Assembly (NCBI GenBank): GCA_036924285.1
Contig: JAYKYS010000007.1
Span: 5,208,001 to 5,272,000 of the forward strand
DNA length: 64,000 bases
From: Asterella californica
Taxonomy: Eukaryota; Streptophyta; Marchantiopsida; Marchantiales; Aytoniaceae
Direction of reading: 5' to 3'
The notes under the pieces are model-generated. The model did no database searches. It had not been told where the DNA came from and saw nothing but the letters and a program-made list of their open reading frames with translations. Below are positions 20,133 through 31,044 of this stretch, piece after piece; positions within the stretch are counted from its first letter, which is position 1; every line of letters begins with the position of its first letter. The translations under genes and the position numbers were made by a program.

Positions 20133-22040
20133 TGTCGTTGCGAGAGTCTTTCTTAGAGAGGGCGAACCTCTTGACTGTAATTGATCAGAGAAACGACCTA
20201 AAGAGAACATAGGTTGCTGCTGGCTATGAGATCTCAAAACCCTGCTTCTTGCCGTCACCAATTACAAAACAAACACTCAAACAGACATCCAGCAGACACT
20301 CAGGTGCACAAATAGATCTTTTAGGATTCAGAATAACTTTATTTTAGTGTCAACTGCACCATCAATTTCTTCAACCGTAAAATCTCTCTCTTCCTCTCTT
20401 GCGCACGCCTCTCTGTCAAAATCTGCCAAGTTCACCTCAAACTCGGTCTAGTAGGTGGAATTCTGACCCCTAACTCTTATTCCTCTCCTTGTGTCAACCT
20501 CTCAACTGAAAACTCTCAAAAATTTGATTCAATGACAATCAAAAGCCTCTCACAGATCATCAAACCGAGCTCCGCTCAATAGACTATCTCCTGTTCGTTT
20601 AGAAGATAGCTCTACCTCCAATCTATATATTAGACAAAGTTTTTGCTCCTAAACTCTTGTCTATCCCTTTGCGTCGATCTCCTCACTGAATTCTCTCAGA
20701 AATTTCATCTCCTCAACCCCCAAGCTTCTCTTACGCGTCCCGACGGCTTCCCTTCTGCTCTCTGTAAAAAATCCTCTATCTCCCGCGGCCGCAGATTAAT
20801 TAACCTAAAAGATAAGTCTCTAGCTAAGGTGCCCCCTTGTTGTCCTTATAAGCAGAACCTTAATTACTAACTCGCTCCCCTTTTAATAAAAGCTTCACAG
20901 CTGTCTTTACAAAGCCGACTCCTTCATTCTTAAAGGTCTCACAACTTTCTTTGCCATTGCTAAGCTGACTCGATGATTAATTAACTGATTAACAAAAATT
21001 TCTCGTCATCTTGATGCCATCCTGAATATACCACAAGCCATCCAATGTAGGCCGAAGCCCCTACACTTATGGAGTTGTCCCACAAGACTTACAGCCCCCC
21101 AATATGCGCACCAAGTATCTCCTATGGTATATTCATGATGGCATGCGGAGACTTAGGTCAGGAAACCCACGATTAAGAGAGATACCGATCTCTCACAGCT
21201 TTCTTTGCCATTGCTAAGCTGACTTGATGAATAATTAACTGATTAACAAAAGTTTCCCGTGCTCTTGATGTCATCTTGAATATACCACAAGTCATCCAAT
21301 GTAGGCCGAAGCCCCTACACTTATGGGGCTGTCTTACAGAGCTTATAGCCCCCCATATGCGCATCAGGTATCTCCCATTGTATATTCACGATGGCATGCG
21401 GAGGCTTAGGCCAGGAAGCCCACGATTAAGAGAGATATCGGTCTCCCGCCCTTAGATATGCAGGACGTGGCTGCATATGTAACATAGACTCCCTTCCAGG
21501 ATGCCAACATGCCGAAATAGGAACCAGAGGCCAAGAGGAATTGATCCTGAGACCACTTTCTCCCAAGGCAGGTGCCCTATCACTGGGATGGCCTTTGGTT
21601 CCGTTCTAAAAGCATTTACAGTCTGTACATATGCTTTTATTGAAGAAATTTTTCTGCAAAGTCTTTACTAGCCTTTCCTATGCTAACTTCTCTATACAAC
21701 TCCGTTTTTAATGAATGAAGAGTCAAAACTATAGTACTCATGAACACCTACACACTCACGCTATCAGACTGAGAGTTCGAGTCATGAGCGAGAATCGACG
21801 GATTTCTCTCTTTCACATATTTCTCAGTCTAAAACTCGTACTAACTATTGCTTAAAACACTTTCTGTCAAAACTGGAAGCATGAAGTCGCTCTCCTCGTC
21901 GAGCTTGCATTCTGGTGTCTTTCGACCCCTTTAGGGTGATATTCCAATCCAAGCTAAGGGGCAGCTTGCCAAGCATAGCCCCATCTTAGCTCCTGCCCAG
22001 CTTAATAAGCTAGGGTGCAGCTTCTTGAACAAATGCTAGT
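20133..22040 (-). repeat. Diverged B LTR region with a 254-bp tandem duplication
   Basis: The segment begins, on the minus strand, with an LTR end similar to those at 49763 and 63984 (GGTTCGCC, then AGACTCTCG, then CGACA). Its far end is unclear. 20937-21190 and 21191-21444 are direct copies in tandem, each starting TCTCACA.CTTTCTTTGCC and containing AAGCCCCTACACTTATGG. No coding frame looks real. Confidence 0.5.
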
Positions 22041-22043
22041 TGA

Positions 22044-22576
22044 GTGTCTTCTGAAGCTCCATTTCATCATGTAGAATGTCAAGCACTACGACAACGGAGG
22101 GAGGAGGATCTTGCTGAAGCACAGGAAAGGTTGAAGGTGGCTCGAGTCCGAAACAAAGAACGCTTTGACAAGACTCCCCGACTACGATCAAAGTCAATAT
22201 GTGTTGATGATTGGGTTCTGGTATATGATAGCACGTTGGAGAATCAGCATTCTACACTTTGTAAGTTCTCTCGAAGATGATTCGGGCCTTATGTTATGCT
22301 AGATGTTTATGAAAATGCCACTTATAGTTTACGAGAGCTAGATGATACTCCTTTGAAGCTATCTATAGCAGGCAAACGTGTGAAACTGTTCAAAAGGCGT
22401 TGGAGGATCAGTAGAGTTATTCAACTTTCTGGAGTCAGAGCAGAGGATAACAAGAGACAAAGATGCCCAGACTACTAAAGAAAATGAGATGGATGAGAGT
22501 GATGAAGATGAAGAACAGACAGAAGAATGAAGAGGTTGGCACATGCCGGAGGATGTGCAGGTTTAGAGGGGGTGAA
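22044..22576 (+). pseudogene. Gypsy B pol C-terminus and polypurine tract
   Basis: From about 22074 the sequence gives the end of integrase: KERFDKTPRLR, DDWVLVYDSTLENQHS and the GPY/F module FGPYVMLDVYENATYSLREL, then VPIAGKRVKLFK-like residues. A stop at 22278 and a frameshift break it. The purine tract TTTAGAGGGGGTGAA (22562-22576) leads into the LTR at 22577. The rest of this plus-strand element is missing upstream. Confidence 0.85.
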
Positions 22577-23066
22577 TGTCGTGATGTGAATCATTTCACA
22601 TAATAAATAATTCATCTCTCTGTCATGAATTGGTCTCTCAGAGTGAAGTTAAGACCTCAGAGAAGTCTATTCTGGAGGTTGTGAGCATTGGCGGCTTCGT
22701 GTTACGCTTCTACTCTGACACTTGAGTTTAGTAGTCCTAGAAGTTAGCTTAATATTACTTCTAGTCTTTATGCATGTGCTAACACCATTGTGTTATATAT
22801 TTTGAGTCCTAGTAGGTTGGTAGTATGTTATTTATCTTGTTCAAGCATTTGTACGCTTGTGCAAGTGACATCATACTTATCTATGATGTTCAAAGTATAA
22901 CTTAAGTTTACCATGTTGATAGAGTTTAAGCTCATGGGTTGTACTTACTTATCGCCCATGCACGCTTTTTAGCTGGTTTAAGTTATCTTTCAGGGTTACA
23001 TATCATTTTACATGCCTTCGTATGAAGTTTAAAGTTTACGTTGGCACTTTAGAGACTTGACGTGGT
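22577..23066 (+). repeat. Gypsy B LTR, 5' third only
   Basis: Starts TGTCGTGATGTGAATC and matches 48261 onward, including TTTGAGTCCTAGTAGGTTG and GACTTGACGTGGT. It stops at about 23066, where minus-strand gag sequence begins. The TATA-like TATATATTTT near 22795 is shared by all three B LTRs. Confidence 0.85.
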
Positions 23067-24650
23067 GCAGGTGGAGGAGCTATAGACGTAGACGAGATGT
23101 CATCTAGAGGAGCTGCTCGCCTCCGAGTGACTCTCTATCTATCTCCAGTCTCCTTTGAAACTCCAGTATCAAGTTCAGAGATCTCTCGCCACCTCTTTTC
23201 TTCCACAGAAGCATCCTGCCAATGAACGTGTCAAGAATGCTTTCATAGAAGTAGCGTCTACATGATCTCCTCACCCTGTGATCCTACGAATAGACTCGGC
23301 TCCTCTCTTCAGTATCTCAGAAAGAACTTGAGTAGTACTCTTTTCAATAGTCTTATCTAGCAACGTAGGACTAGAAGAGACTTCGATATGCCCAGCATAT
23401 ACATCAGAATTTATCGATGGTGTCATCAATGCATTTACAGTTGCAGTCGCAGCAATATGAGACAGACTTCTCATGCCTCCTCGTCCAAACTGCGTGTTCA
23501 GCGGCTCTCCAGTCGAAGAAAGGTGCAGCCTACCGTTCTGGTAGCGAACCACACCATCTCGCAAAGCAGCCGTAAGCTCTTGACAATCTCTTCAAAAATG
23601 ATCAAGCCTGTCATACCATATACATCTATGAACAGGAGCACCTGGACGTGCAGCGACAGGCGCCGGTGGTTGCTCCTTCTGCAAGCCAGCTAGCTCCACC
23701 TTCAACTCATGCATCTGCCGAATAAGGTCTTTGATTTGATTCTGCTGATCATGATTCTCCGCAGGTCTTTGAACAGGTGCCCTTTGTGCGGGAGCCGGCA
23801 CAACTGACATCAAAGGAACTACAATCGGGACAATAGGTCTGGGAGTAGGGGCCATAGGCTGCTGCACTTGAGGAGCAGCATAAGGTTGAGTGATCACTTC
23901 CGTAAGCGGTCGTCCTCCTAGAACCACTCTTCCTCGTCTTTGTCTTGTTAGAGCAGTCACGGCGTCCTCAACTCTCTCCCAATCCATAGTAACGCCTCCT
24001 TCAGCCGATCAATCTGGTAACATGAAGCATAATCGATATGCCGTAACATCATTGGCAGCTTGCAGAAAAAGCTCTGTTCTCCTAGCATCTAAGATTATGC
24101 GCTCAAGCATTGAGAGCTGTCGATATCTCCTATCAAACTCTCTCAACAACTCGTTCATGTTCATCATGCGACCAGGTTGCTGCTCAACCCAGTCCATAAA
24201 CGTCCTCTTAGTAACTCTCTCTAAATCCTCTTCAAGAAACTCCTCCCGAAGAGCTCGCTCAAAACTCATCCAGATACCAAGATTTCTTCTCTGTACATCT
24301 CTAACTTGGTCCCCAAACTCAAGAATGACAGCTAACTCGAAACTGGTTATCATCTCAGCATCAGTAACTCTAACCACTTCCATCTCTCTTCTATACTCAC
24401 GCAGATATCTAGAAATATCTCTACCTTCAAATCTTCCACATTTGTTCATAATAGCTTGCAAAGTCTTGGTGGACTTTAACTCACCCCCTCCAACGATTGG
24501 ATGCTATTGGACCAGGGCCGCAAGCGTCTTCAAAATCTCAGCCGTATCTTGGTCAGTCGATGTTGTTTCTAAAGTAGTCGCTTTTTTGATGGTTGGAAAA
24601 CAGGATGTACTGCCTCTAGCAAGTCAAGATCAAGCGATGCAACAATAACA
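23067..24650 (-). pseudogene. Gypsy B gag, broken
   Basis: Read from 24650 down. It starts near TLAALVQ-type residues, then LREYRREMEVVRVTDAEM and EQQPGRMMNMNELLREFDRR (24461-24009). 23987-23592 holds a Pro/Gln-rich linker and the knuckle-like CIWYDRLDH. 23564-23271 holds LRDGVVRYQNGRLHLSSTGE, FGRGGMRSL and RGAESIRRITG. The C-terminal part is cut near 23067 at the LTR fragment. It complements the plus copy at 49833, which lacks the capsid region present here. Confidence 0.85.
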
Positions 24651-24737
24651 AAGGTGTGATCAAGTTGGATGAACTTACTAGGAGTATGATCAAACCATTG
24701 TCTCAAACGCATAATGGGTAAAGAAAACCTCAATAAT

Positions 24738-24868
24738 CACCTTCTCCATCCTCATATGGAGAAGGTGGCAGGATTAATTTATTACTTAACTCTTCCCATA
24801 TATGAGAAGGTGGCAGGATTAATTTATTACTTAACTCTTCCTGTGAGAAGGGTTAGGTAATAAATTAA
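24738..24868. repeat. Left terminal hairpins A and B
   Basis: Hairpin A has a perfect 12-bp stem (24738-24749 with 24756-24767, CACCTTCTCCAT). Hairpin B has a stem of about 22 bp with two G-T pairs (24819-24840 with 24847-24868, arm TTAATTTATTAC...). Between them a 45-bp unit (about 24761-24805) is duplicated, giving a second partial A and B. Confidence 0.8.
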
Positions 24869-25407
24869 CGTTACCACAAGTTAATGATTATTTGAGATAA
24901 AATTCTCAATCTTATGGTTTAGAAAGCACGGCATGTCATGTTGTATTTATGGTTTTTTCTAAAATCACATGCAACTTTTGGGCTTTGATAATATTTAACA
25001 TTTAAAAAATTTTAAATGTAGATAAATACCTTTATCTACCATGTATAACTTTTAGTATAACTTAAACAAGAACATCACAAAACACGTGAAAAAAGCATAT
25101 GAAAAGATATCCTCGAACTTGAGAACTAATCCATTTTAATCCATTTCACCCTGGGAACGAATCTAACTTCTTTATTTCTCCCTCGTACCCGGCTCGTCCG
25201 TTTCTCGATTATCTTTGGCTAGGTTGCTTGGGATGCATATTTTTGTCTCAAACGACTATAGATCACTCAAGTTCGCACACATTCGTTGACAACTACAAAC
25301 TAGCACGTACGAGAGAATTTGTGAGCTCTGACCAACAATGGAGCGTCATTTTGGTGACTATTCCAAATCGTAACGGTTTGTTTCTGACGTTTGACAAACT
25401 GTGGAGT

Positions 25408-25423
25408 GTCATTTTGGCGAATA
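25408..25423 (+). repeat. 16-bp direct repeat also found just outside the right hairpin
   Basis: GTCATTTTGGCGAATA occurs here and at 30049-30064. A variant, GTCATTTTGGTGAC, is at 25344-25357. The two perfect copies bracket the HUH gene and offer an alternative pair of element ends. Confidence 0.6.
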
Positions 25424-25503
25424 AGTAACCACAATGAACTTCTGCAACGAGACGCGCAAGGGGACAAGCGAAAAAAAAGTCTGTCTAAAAAACGTCATTG
25501 GAC

Positions 25504-25659
25504 GGTACAGCCTAAACAGATCGGATGGGGGTTTCTTTTGCCGGGGGTTCTTTTCGCGGGGCCGCGATGTCTTTTGACATTACTATGGTACAGCATAAAG
25601 AAATCGGCCGGGGGTTTCTTTTGGCAGGGGTTAATTTTGCGGGGCCGCGATGTCCTTCC
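25504..25659 (+). repeat. Two-copy 84-bp tandem repeat
   Basis: 25504-25574 and 25588-25659 share GGGGGTTTCTTTTG, then GCGGGGCCGCGATGTC, at an 84-bp period. This GC-rich block is unlike the AT-rich flank. No function is evident; it may belong to the promoter side of the HUH gene. Confidence 0.75.
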
Positions 25660-26540
25660 ACGCTCATATCGGAGATCGCTGCTGCCTCATCCCTCTCGCT
25701 TCTCATTGTCTCATTGTCTTTTCGTCCAGACTTGCTGTCGTCCAAACCTGCTGCCTCGCCTCGAGTGGCTCTACAGACTTCACTTTTGTCATCGCGATGA
25801 CGATGTTCTTATCATGTTCTGCGACCGGAGGTCATCGCTGCCGATACTGATCTCATCATTCTTGCCAGGCCGCTGTTATATTTTTCACGCTATCTCGTGG
25901 AGGTTTTTTTCGTAGGGCCTCTGTTTTCATTCGCCGCGCTCTCGTCAGCTGTTCTTGGAGCGGAGGTCGCCGCTGCCGATAGCGATGTTATCATTCTTGC
26001 GGGCCCGCTCTTGTCTTTCATGCAGTCTCTGTTCTCGTTTCTGGCTTGCCGCGACTGCCTCTGTCAACCGTGGCGGCATCGATTTTTGTTCCTCCTGACA
26101 GCAACTTCGCTTTTCTGCTACAGGCTGATGACGGATTTGGCTGGGGTTATTTTCATGAGGCCTCTGTTTACTCTTCTTGAAGCTGCCCGCATGATACTTT
26201 CTCTTTCTTGGCAGGCTCTCCTCGTATCGGAGGTCGCCGACTTTGCTTTGTTCTTGATGCCGATGTTCTTATTCTTCCGGGACCGCTGTTTTAATTTCCT
26301 TGTCTATGCTGCAGGTCGTTGCTGTCGTTGTCGCTCGCTTCTCTTTCTCCTCCGTCTTCCAGGTTCTTGCTGCTGGGAGTTCCCGTTGCAGTGAACTCCC
26401 TTTCGGGGGAGTTGGAATGGACGACTTTACATTTCGGCTAACTAGTCAGCTAAGCCAACCTGAACTACTTCCTTTTTGCGGAAGCCTGAATTTCCGTCGC
26501 AGCACTTGGCCATACCATACGCTATGACCACCATACCGAA
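25660..26540 (+). repeat. Degenerate pyrimidine-rich repeats upstream of the HUH gene
   Basis: GGAGGTC.TCGCTGCCGAT followed by ATCATTCTTGC and a GC-rich CCGCT recurs near 25829, 25961 and, more diverged, 26231. Open frames here (25391-25915, 25897-26394) are rich in Cys, Leu, Phe and Arg and look like products of composition, not genes. Confidence 0.5.
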
Positions 26541-26556
26541 CTAATCTTCTACGATC

Positions 26557-27333
26557 TTGCAACCTCATCGCGGACGTCGTAGACCAGATAAGTACAACGA
26601 CCACCTCGTGTACTATATTCGAATGTCTATCATGTCTCAGTCTGTGAACAGCGCCGATGATGATGACCTCATTGCAATTCCTAGCACTCCTCCTAGACTC
26701 CTTGCTACTCCTCCGTTAGTCAATTTGGACCATATCCAGGCCGAATGTTTTCATCTTGACGGACATTGCTATATCTTAGATACATTACATTGCCCACTAA
26801 CCTCACCCCCGTATCCTCGCATTACTTCTCGTTCGCTTTCTTTCGATGACGTTGCACTTTACCGAGATAGAGATTATATCTACTTAGATTTACAGTTCTC
26901 TGAAGACGAACCTCCAGAATTTCTAGTCCCCGGATTAGATTACGTCCTCATCTCACGTACCTTTACTACTAGACATTGCTGCTGCTACACCTTAAGTGGT
27001 CCTTTTCATTTCATTGCATCCATCGATCGCTGGTTAGTTCTTCGTGATCGTCATTCCGTCATTTTCTCTTACCCACAGTATTTACAGTCCAAACGAGAAC
27101 CTTTACTCCTGAAACCTGTTGTTCAAGCTGTGTATCGTCTGCATTGCGTGCATTGTGTTTGTCATGATTTGAACCCCGGCTTGTTTCGACTCGGTTGTAA
27201 ACACATTTCTTTTCCGTCTGATGCCATAGAGTTTCAACCTTCGAATCATGTTCATGAGAAGAGCAGCTCGCGCTCACCGCGCGATCCCTCCAGCACTGAA
27301 CAACCCTCGGAAACTTGTGAGAAAACCACATGA
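26557..27333 (+). CDS. Hypothetical protein upstream of the HUH gene (258 aa)
   Basis: An uninterrupted frame starting MQPHRGRRRPDKYNDHLVYY; an inner ATG follows at MSIMSQSVNSADDDD. The product is acidic near the start, then rich in Tyr, Cys and His (TRHCCCYTLSGPFHF, VYRLHCVHCVCHD). I recognise no family. It overlaps the start of the HUH frame (from 27248) in another frame, which could mean a shared gene with a frameshift or intron, or an independent overlapping gene. Its length in an otherwise stop-rich region argues for past selection. The His/Cys content could bind metal, but there is no clean zinc-finger spacing. Confidence 0.4.
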   Translation: MQPHRGRRRPDKYNDHLVYYIRMSIMSQSVNSADDDDLIAIPSTPPRLLATPPLVNLDHIQAECFHLDGHCYILDTLHCPLTSPPYPRITSRSLSFDDVALYRDRDYIYLDLQFSEDEPPEFLVPGLDYVLISRTFTTRHCCCYTLSGPFHFIASIDRWLVLRDRHSVIFSYPQYLQSKREPLLLKPVVQAVYRLHCVHCVCHDLNPGLFRLGCKHISFPSDAIEFQPSNHVHEKSSSRSPRDPSSTEQPSETCEKTT

Positions 27334-28330
27334 GGTGTCCTTAACAGTGGGACAGACAGGAGGGGACTTAGATCTCGCATGCTGGCCCATACTTTCCGAT
27401 TTTCTTCAGAGAGAATGTGATAGCGGCCTGCTTTCAGTGGAGAGAGGAGGCGCGTTATTACATTTGCATATATAGGGAGTGTTATCCTTGCAGGCTACTA
27501 GCCCTCTCGAAATAAAGAAACGTATTGTTTTTGTGTTGGGTTGGAAGGGAACTGATAGACCTTTGGGAGCTGATGTATGTGTGAAGAAATTAACCAACAA
27601 GGGACTTCATACATTTGTAGGGATGGTAGGATATTGTATGAAAGACAAATCTGAGGCGCACCATGTTTGCTCTATGAAAAACATATCTCAGTCTATGCTG
27701 AAAGATGGAGATGAACTCTTCACACTTTTAGGTGCAGCCGATACTAAAAATCGTGTAGAATTGAATTTAAATAATATCTTACAGAGAGCATTGCAGTATA
27801 ACAAGTACCGCAGTAGACATCCTCTTGGCACAACGTTGAGAACCTGCTTGAGGATGATGATCAAGTCCGGAAAGTACTCGCCATCGTGCAAATGGCTCAT
27901 GGGTTCAGGAATCCAGCGAGCGCGTAGCGACGCTCTTTGGAAAGCTATTGTCCACTCTGAAACCATTATCATGAATGATATTGACCAGATTTTCTTTTGC
28001 CACCAGCAACAGCGAGGCAGGTACTTCACGGTGGATGCCGTGGACGCAGTCGAGGAGAATGAAGACGCTGAGGACATAGCTGCCTGCAGTGACCAGCATC
28101 GGACCTTTTTTGAAGACACACAGCCTTCTTACATGCCACTGTGCAGTGCACTCCGTCGAAGTGTGGGAGTCGACAGAGTCACAGAAGGTGACCACGTTGT
28201 ATTCATAACAAACCTCTTTTACTTCCAGCACTGTCGTCTCTATATTTTTCATTTTCCATATATTTTTGTGTCCTCGCAGGAACAGAGACGGGAGAAACAC
28301 CGTTGCCACAGTAAAAACCGCATGGACTAG
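27248..28330 (+). pseudogene. HUH (Rep-type) endonuclease with a stop in the catalytic motif
   Basis: One frame runs from 27248 to 28330 with a single internal TAG at 27473-27475. From about 27326 it reads as a Rep-type domain: EVSLTVGQ (motif 1-like), then VERGG followed by HLHI (the HUH histidines at 27461 and 27467), then VVF-like strands and GYCMKD with the nucleophile-type Tyr at 27632 and Lys at 27641 (single-Tyr, YxxK). The TAG falls two codons after the second His, where Rep proteins often have Gln, and CAG to TAG is one change. Past the nuclease are LGAADTKNRVELNLNNILQR and RSRHPLGTTLRTC, with no helicase motifs seen. AG-type splice acceptors near 28226 and 28280 suggest the gene may have had further exons. 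It resembles eukaryotic single-Tyr HUH transposons such as Replitrons; I cannot confirm the family. Confidence 0.6.
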
Positions 28331-29930
28331 GTCCGTACTTGAGCGCTGTACATTTTGACCTCACATAAGCTAACACCGTATTCGTTCCGACTACAGTTTT
28401 TCTCTCAGCAAACTTCGTCCGAACTCGTTTTGTACTCCTCACTTCCTCATTATTTTCTGCTTCCATTCTTTCAGTTTCAACAAGTATTGTTCTAAACAGA
28501 AGTGTACGCTTGTTTGCGCAGGGAATGAAACCGAGGTAAACATGCTTCTGTGTATGAAGAACATTGTTTTTGTCAACAGCTTTCGGTCTTCAGCCTCAGT
28601 GTTTTTCTGTATTATTTCATTTCTCTCCATCTTGTTGCAAGGCAGGAATCCGGAGAATGAACTTTGCACTGTGGTCAACCTTCGGCACTGCCTACAGTCA
28701 GCCTGCATTGGAGTTGTTCTCTTTCAGAGGCTATGAGGACCTGAAGTCACTGTACACAACCTACTCGCCTTGCAGTTTGCTGACTAGTGTACACAGACTT
28801 ACGTATTGTACAAAGACTACTGGACTTAGCAGTTTTGCAAAGTTTTGACTATATTTTCTCTCAGTACTCTACTGGAGTTACGAGTTTTGCACAGTTCTAC
28901 TCTAGTTTGCTTCTACAGAGACCAAACTTATCTTTTTTCCTCACATACCCGACTGTACAGCGCTCGTACGTTGGAGGTTGCAGTTGTGAACTACCTTCTT
29001 TCCCATTCCAGTCCGTACTGTTGTATCTGGTATTGCAGACTCTAGTATTATTTGCGACTACGTTCTGCGTACCTTGTGTGTGGAACAGAATATTATCTCT
29101 ATAAACTCGTCTTTTGTACAACAGTCATGGAGTACGAAATGATAGTGGAGTCTGCTTTCCAGTTATTTGACATCACACAGACGCCGAGAGAAGTTAAGAA
29201 AGAAGTGGATACAACGGTTGTAGACAAGAAAAGAAACAGAAGAAACCATGTCTGGAGAGAAAGCTGTGGGAGGAGGTCATGAAATGTTGCTAGAATTATA
29301 TATTGTAATATAGCCGTGCCAATGATTTTTAACAGCACACTTTGAACAACATCACATAGCCACCTGCGTGCTTATAATTCCAGCGCTCAGAGAATTACAA
29401 GCACAGAATTAAAATTGCAGACCTTCCATAATTCAAATACATGGACATAGAACAGCACGCACCTATTGCAGAGCTTCAAAAATTGAAAGAAACGGACACA
29501 GAAATTGTCAGTAACCATCCCAAGTGCAATTATTGCTAACAGGAAGAAAAGGACAAACGTGAATGTAGTTACTGAAAATAAGCAGAAATAACTGGTTTGG
29601 AGCTTGCTACAGGTGAGAAGTTTAAAAACAATGTAAAATGGAGAGGTGCTAGGAACTGCCGAACCGTTTCGGAGGTGATTATGCAAGGTTCCTAATATCG
29701 AACTGATAACATACGTACTTTCATGCCAACATTAGTTAAATTTAACATCTTACTTAAACAGTAAAAGTTAAATTACTAAACTTAGAATCTATAAATAAAC
29801 TAGATTTCATACTGTACACATGGTCACTTTGTGTACATGAAAACCCATAAGTAAAGGATGGGAAGATATCTCCTTCCTTTGTATAAAGCTGCTGGCTCTA
29901 AGTGAATAAAAGTATTAATTTTTATGAATA
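28331..29930. other. 3' part of the HUH element, no clear gene
   Basis: Short frames only. The frame 29052-29282 (basic C-terminus, KKEVDTTVVDKKRNRRNHVWRE) could be a small exon but has no recognisable match. Composition falls to AT-rich from 29300. Pyrimidine tracts before CAG near 28653 could be splice acceptors of the upstream gene. Confidence 0.4.
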
Positions 29931-30029
29931 TTAATTTATGCACTAACCCTTCCAAGAGGAAAGGTTAGTGAATAAATTAATTTGTTTGCATATATCATCT
30001 CTTCCGAACATGGAAGAGGTGAATATGCA
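29931..30029. repeat. Right terminal hairpins B and A
   Basis: Hairpin B pairs 29931-29953 with 29958-29980 (23 bp, two mismatches, CACTAACCCTTCC arm). Hairpin A pairs 29987-30005 with 30012-30029 (CTCTTCC arm, one bulge, one G-T pair). Read on the minus strand they follow the same order and spacing logic as the left end. Confidence 0.8.
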
Positions 30030-30944
30030 TGCCCGTTATGACAATAGAGTCATTTTGGCGAATATGACCCGTTATACAACATCGCAGTTCATGATGCAAC
30101 TACACAGTAAACGACTCCAAAACCGTCGCGATCACTTCGACCGGTCACCTAAATCTCCTCCTCATATGACCTTACTTTGCAGATCCATGACACTACCGTA
30201 AGGTTGAGCAAAAGAGAGAGAGTTCCCTTCACAAGTCGGTGATAATAAAGCATAGGTTATACTGGAAGGACTTTCTCAAGCGAAGATTAACATCCGATGT
30301 GATTTATCAGCGAACGAATATTCAGCGTCAATTCCCTCGGTCACCTGACGCATGTCGGACTCGGGGTCCGAGAAAAACTTCCCTCACGACTACTTATACA
30401 GTACGGTACGCTGCTGAAGAGGCGCGTTCAGACTACCATGATTCTGCATCACTTTAGACTCTAGACACCGTAATTTCCCTGCCTGACATGTTAATAACGA
30501 CGTTATTTTCAAGTCATTATGGTTTTTAAGGTAAAACACAGTGCTTTCAGTAGAATCTTTCATCGACTCAATTGAGTCGATTCCTCTTTCTGCCCTGGTG
30601 TGTTATAGTGCATTCAGCCTCTAAGGCTTTAAGATCTTCCTGCTCGTAACCTGCTCTTAACCACCTCTGCATAATTCCAAAATGGACATGCCTGAGTTGC
30701 GCTTTCGTCACAGACAAAGCGAAGAGCGTAGACTAGTGGCGAGTGTTCCTCTGTTACAAGGTGGAAGCTGGAAGCTCTATCATTCCAACATAATGGCATC
30801 CAACCAATCCCTTCAAAAAGTCCTGTTTTCTCCCAACATACCCGCAACAATGGGTACGAGGGAGCAAGACTCTTCAGAGACGAACTCAGTTACTCCAAAC
30901 GGAAATGCACGAACAAGGTGATAAAAGTAAACGATTTTTCCTAG
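30030..30944. other. Spacer between HUH element and GST gene
   Basis: Holds the 16-bp repeat copy at 30049-30064. I see no gene, no LTR and no RNA gene. Short frames on both strands lack motifs. Confidence 0.5.
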
Positions 30945-30949
30945 GTGAT

Positions 30950-30955
30950 TTTATT
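30950..30955 (-). terminator. Polyadenylation signal of the GST gene
   Basis: AATAAA on the minus strand, about 90 bp past the GST stop codon. Position and strand fit; use is inferred. Confidence 0.5.
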
Positions 30956-31044
30956 CACAGTGACCAAGCTGGCCATTTCAAGACAAGAAAGGTGCAGTGC
31001 ACCCAAAAATTGTCACTCGTAGATACGAAGATTTATCGAGTCTA

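Larger units (their letters stand above)
24738..30029. mobile_element. Candidate HUH-endonuclease transposon with paired terminal hairpins
   Basis: A 5.3-kb segment, distinct from the retrotransposons around it. Each end has two palindromes: an outer one (A) with CACCTYYTCC/GGARRAGGTG arms and an inner one (B) with TTAATTTATT and AACCCTTCC-type arms. The order is A-B at the left (24738-24868) and B-A at the right (29931-30029), so the ends read as inverted copies. Inside is a gene with HLH and YCMK motifs of HUH endonucleases (27248-28330), a possible second ORF (26557-27333) and repeat-rich DNA. HUH proteins nick at or near hairpins in other systems, so gene and ends fit each other. The exact termini and any target duplication are not resolved. 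A short relative lies at 53722-55241. Confidence 0.55.

Noticed and set aside
24738..24868. CRISPR-like repeat array
   Set aside because: The 45-bp duplication is a two-copy tandem of hairpin sequence in a eukaryotic transposon, without spacers or cas genes.
25391..26394. Long open frames (174 and 165 aa) rich in Cys, Leu and Phe
   Set aside because: They follow pyrimidine-rich degenerate repeats, overlap each other in different frames and show no motif.
26557..27333. Homology between this ORF and the LTR small ORFs (shared FH..ID/IHR and WLV pieces)
   Set aside because: Only short scattered matches align; not above what chance allows by eye.
29052..29282. Small basic protein gene at the 3' end of the HUH element
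   Set aside because: No motif, no start context and a strong shadow frame on the other strand; left as undecided spacer.
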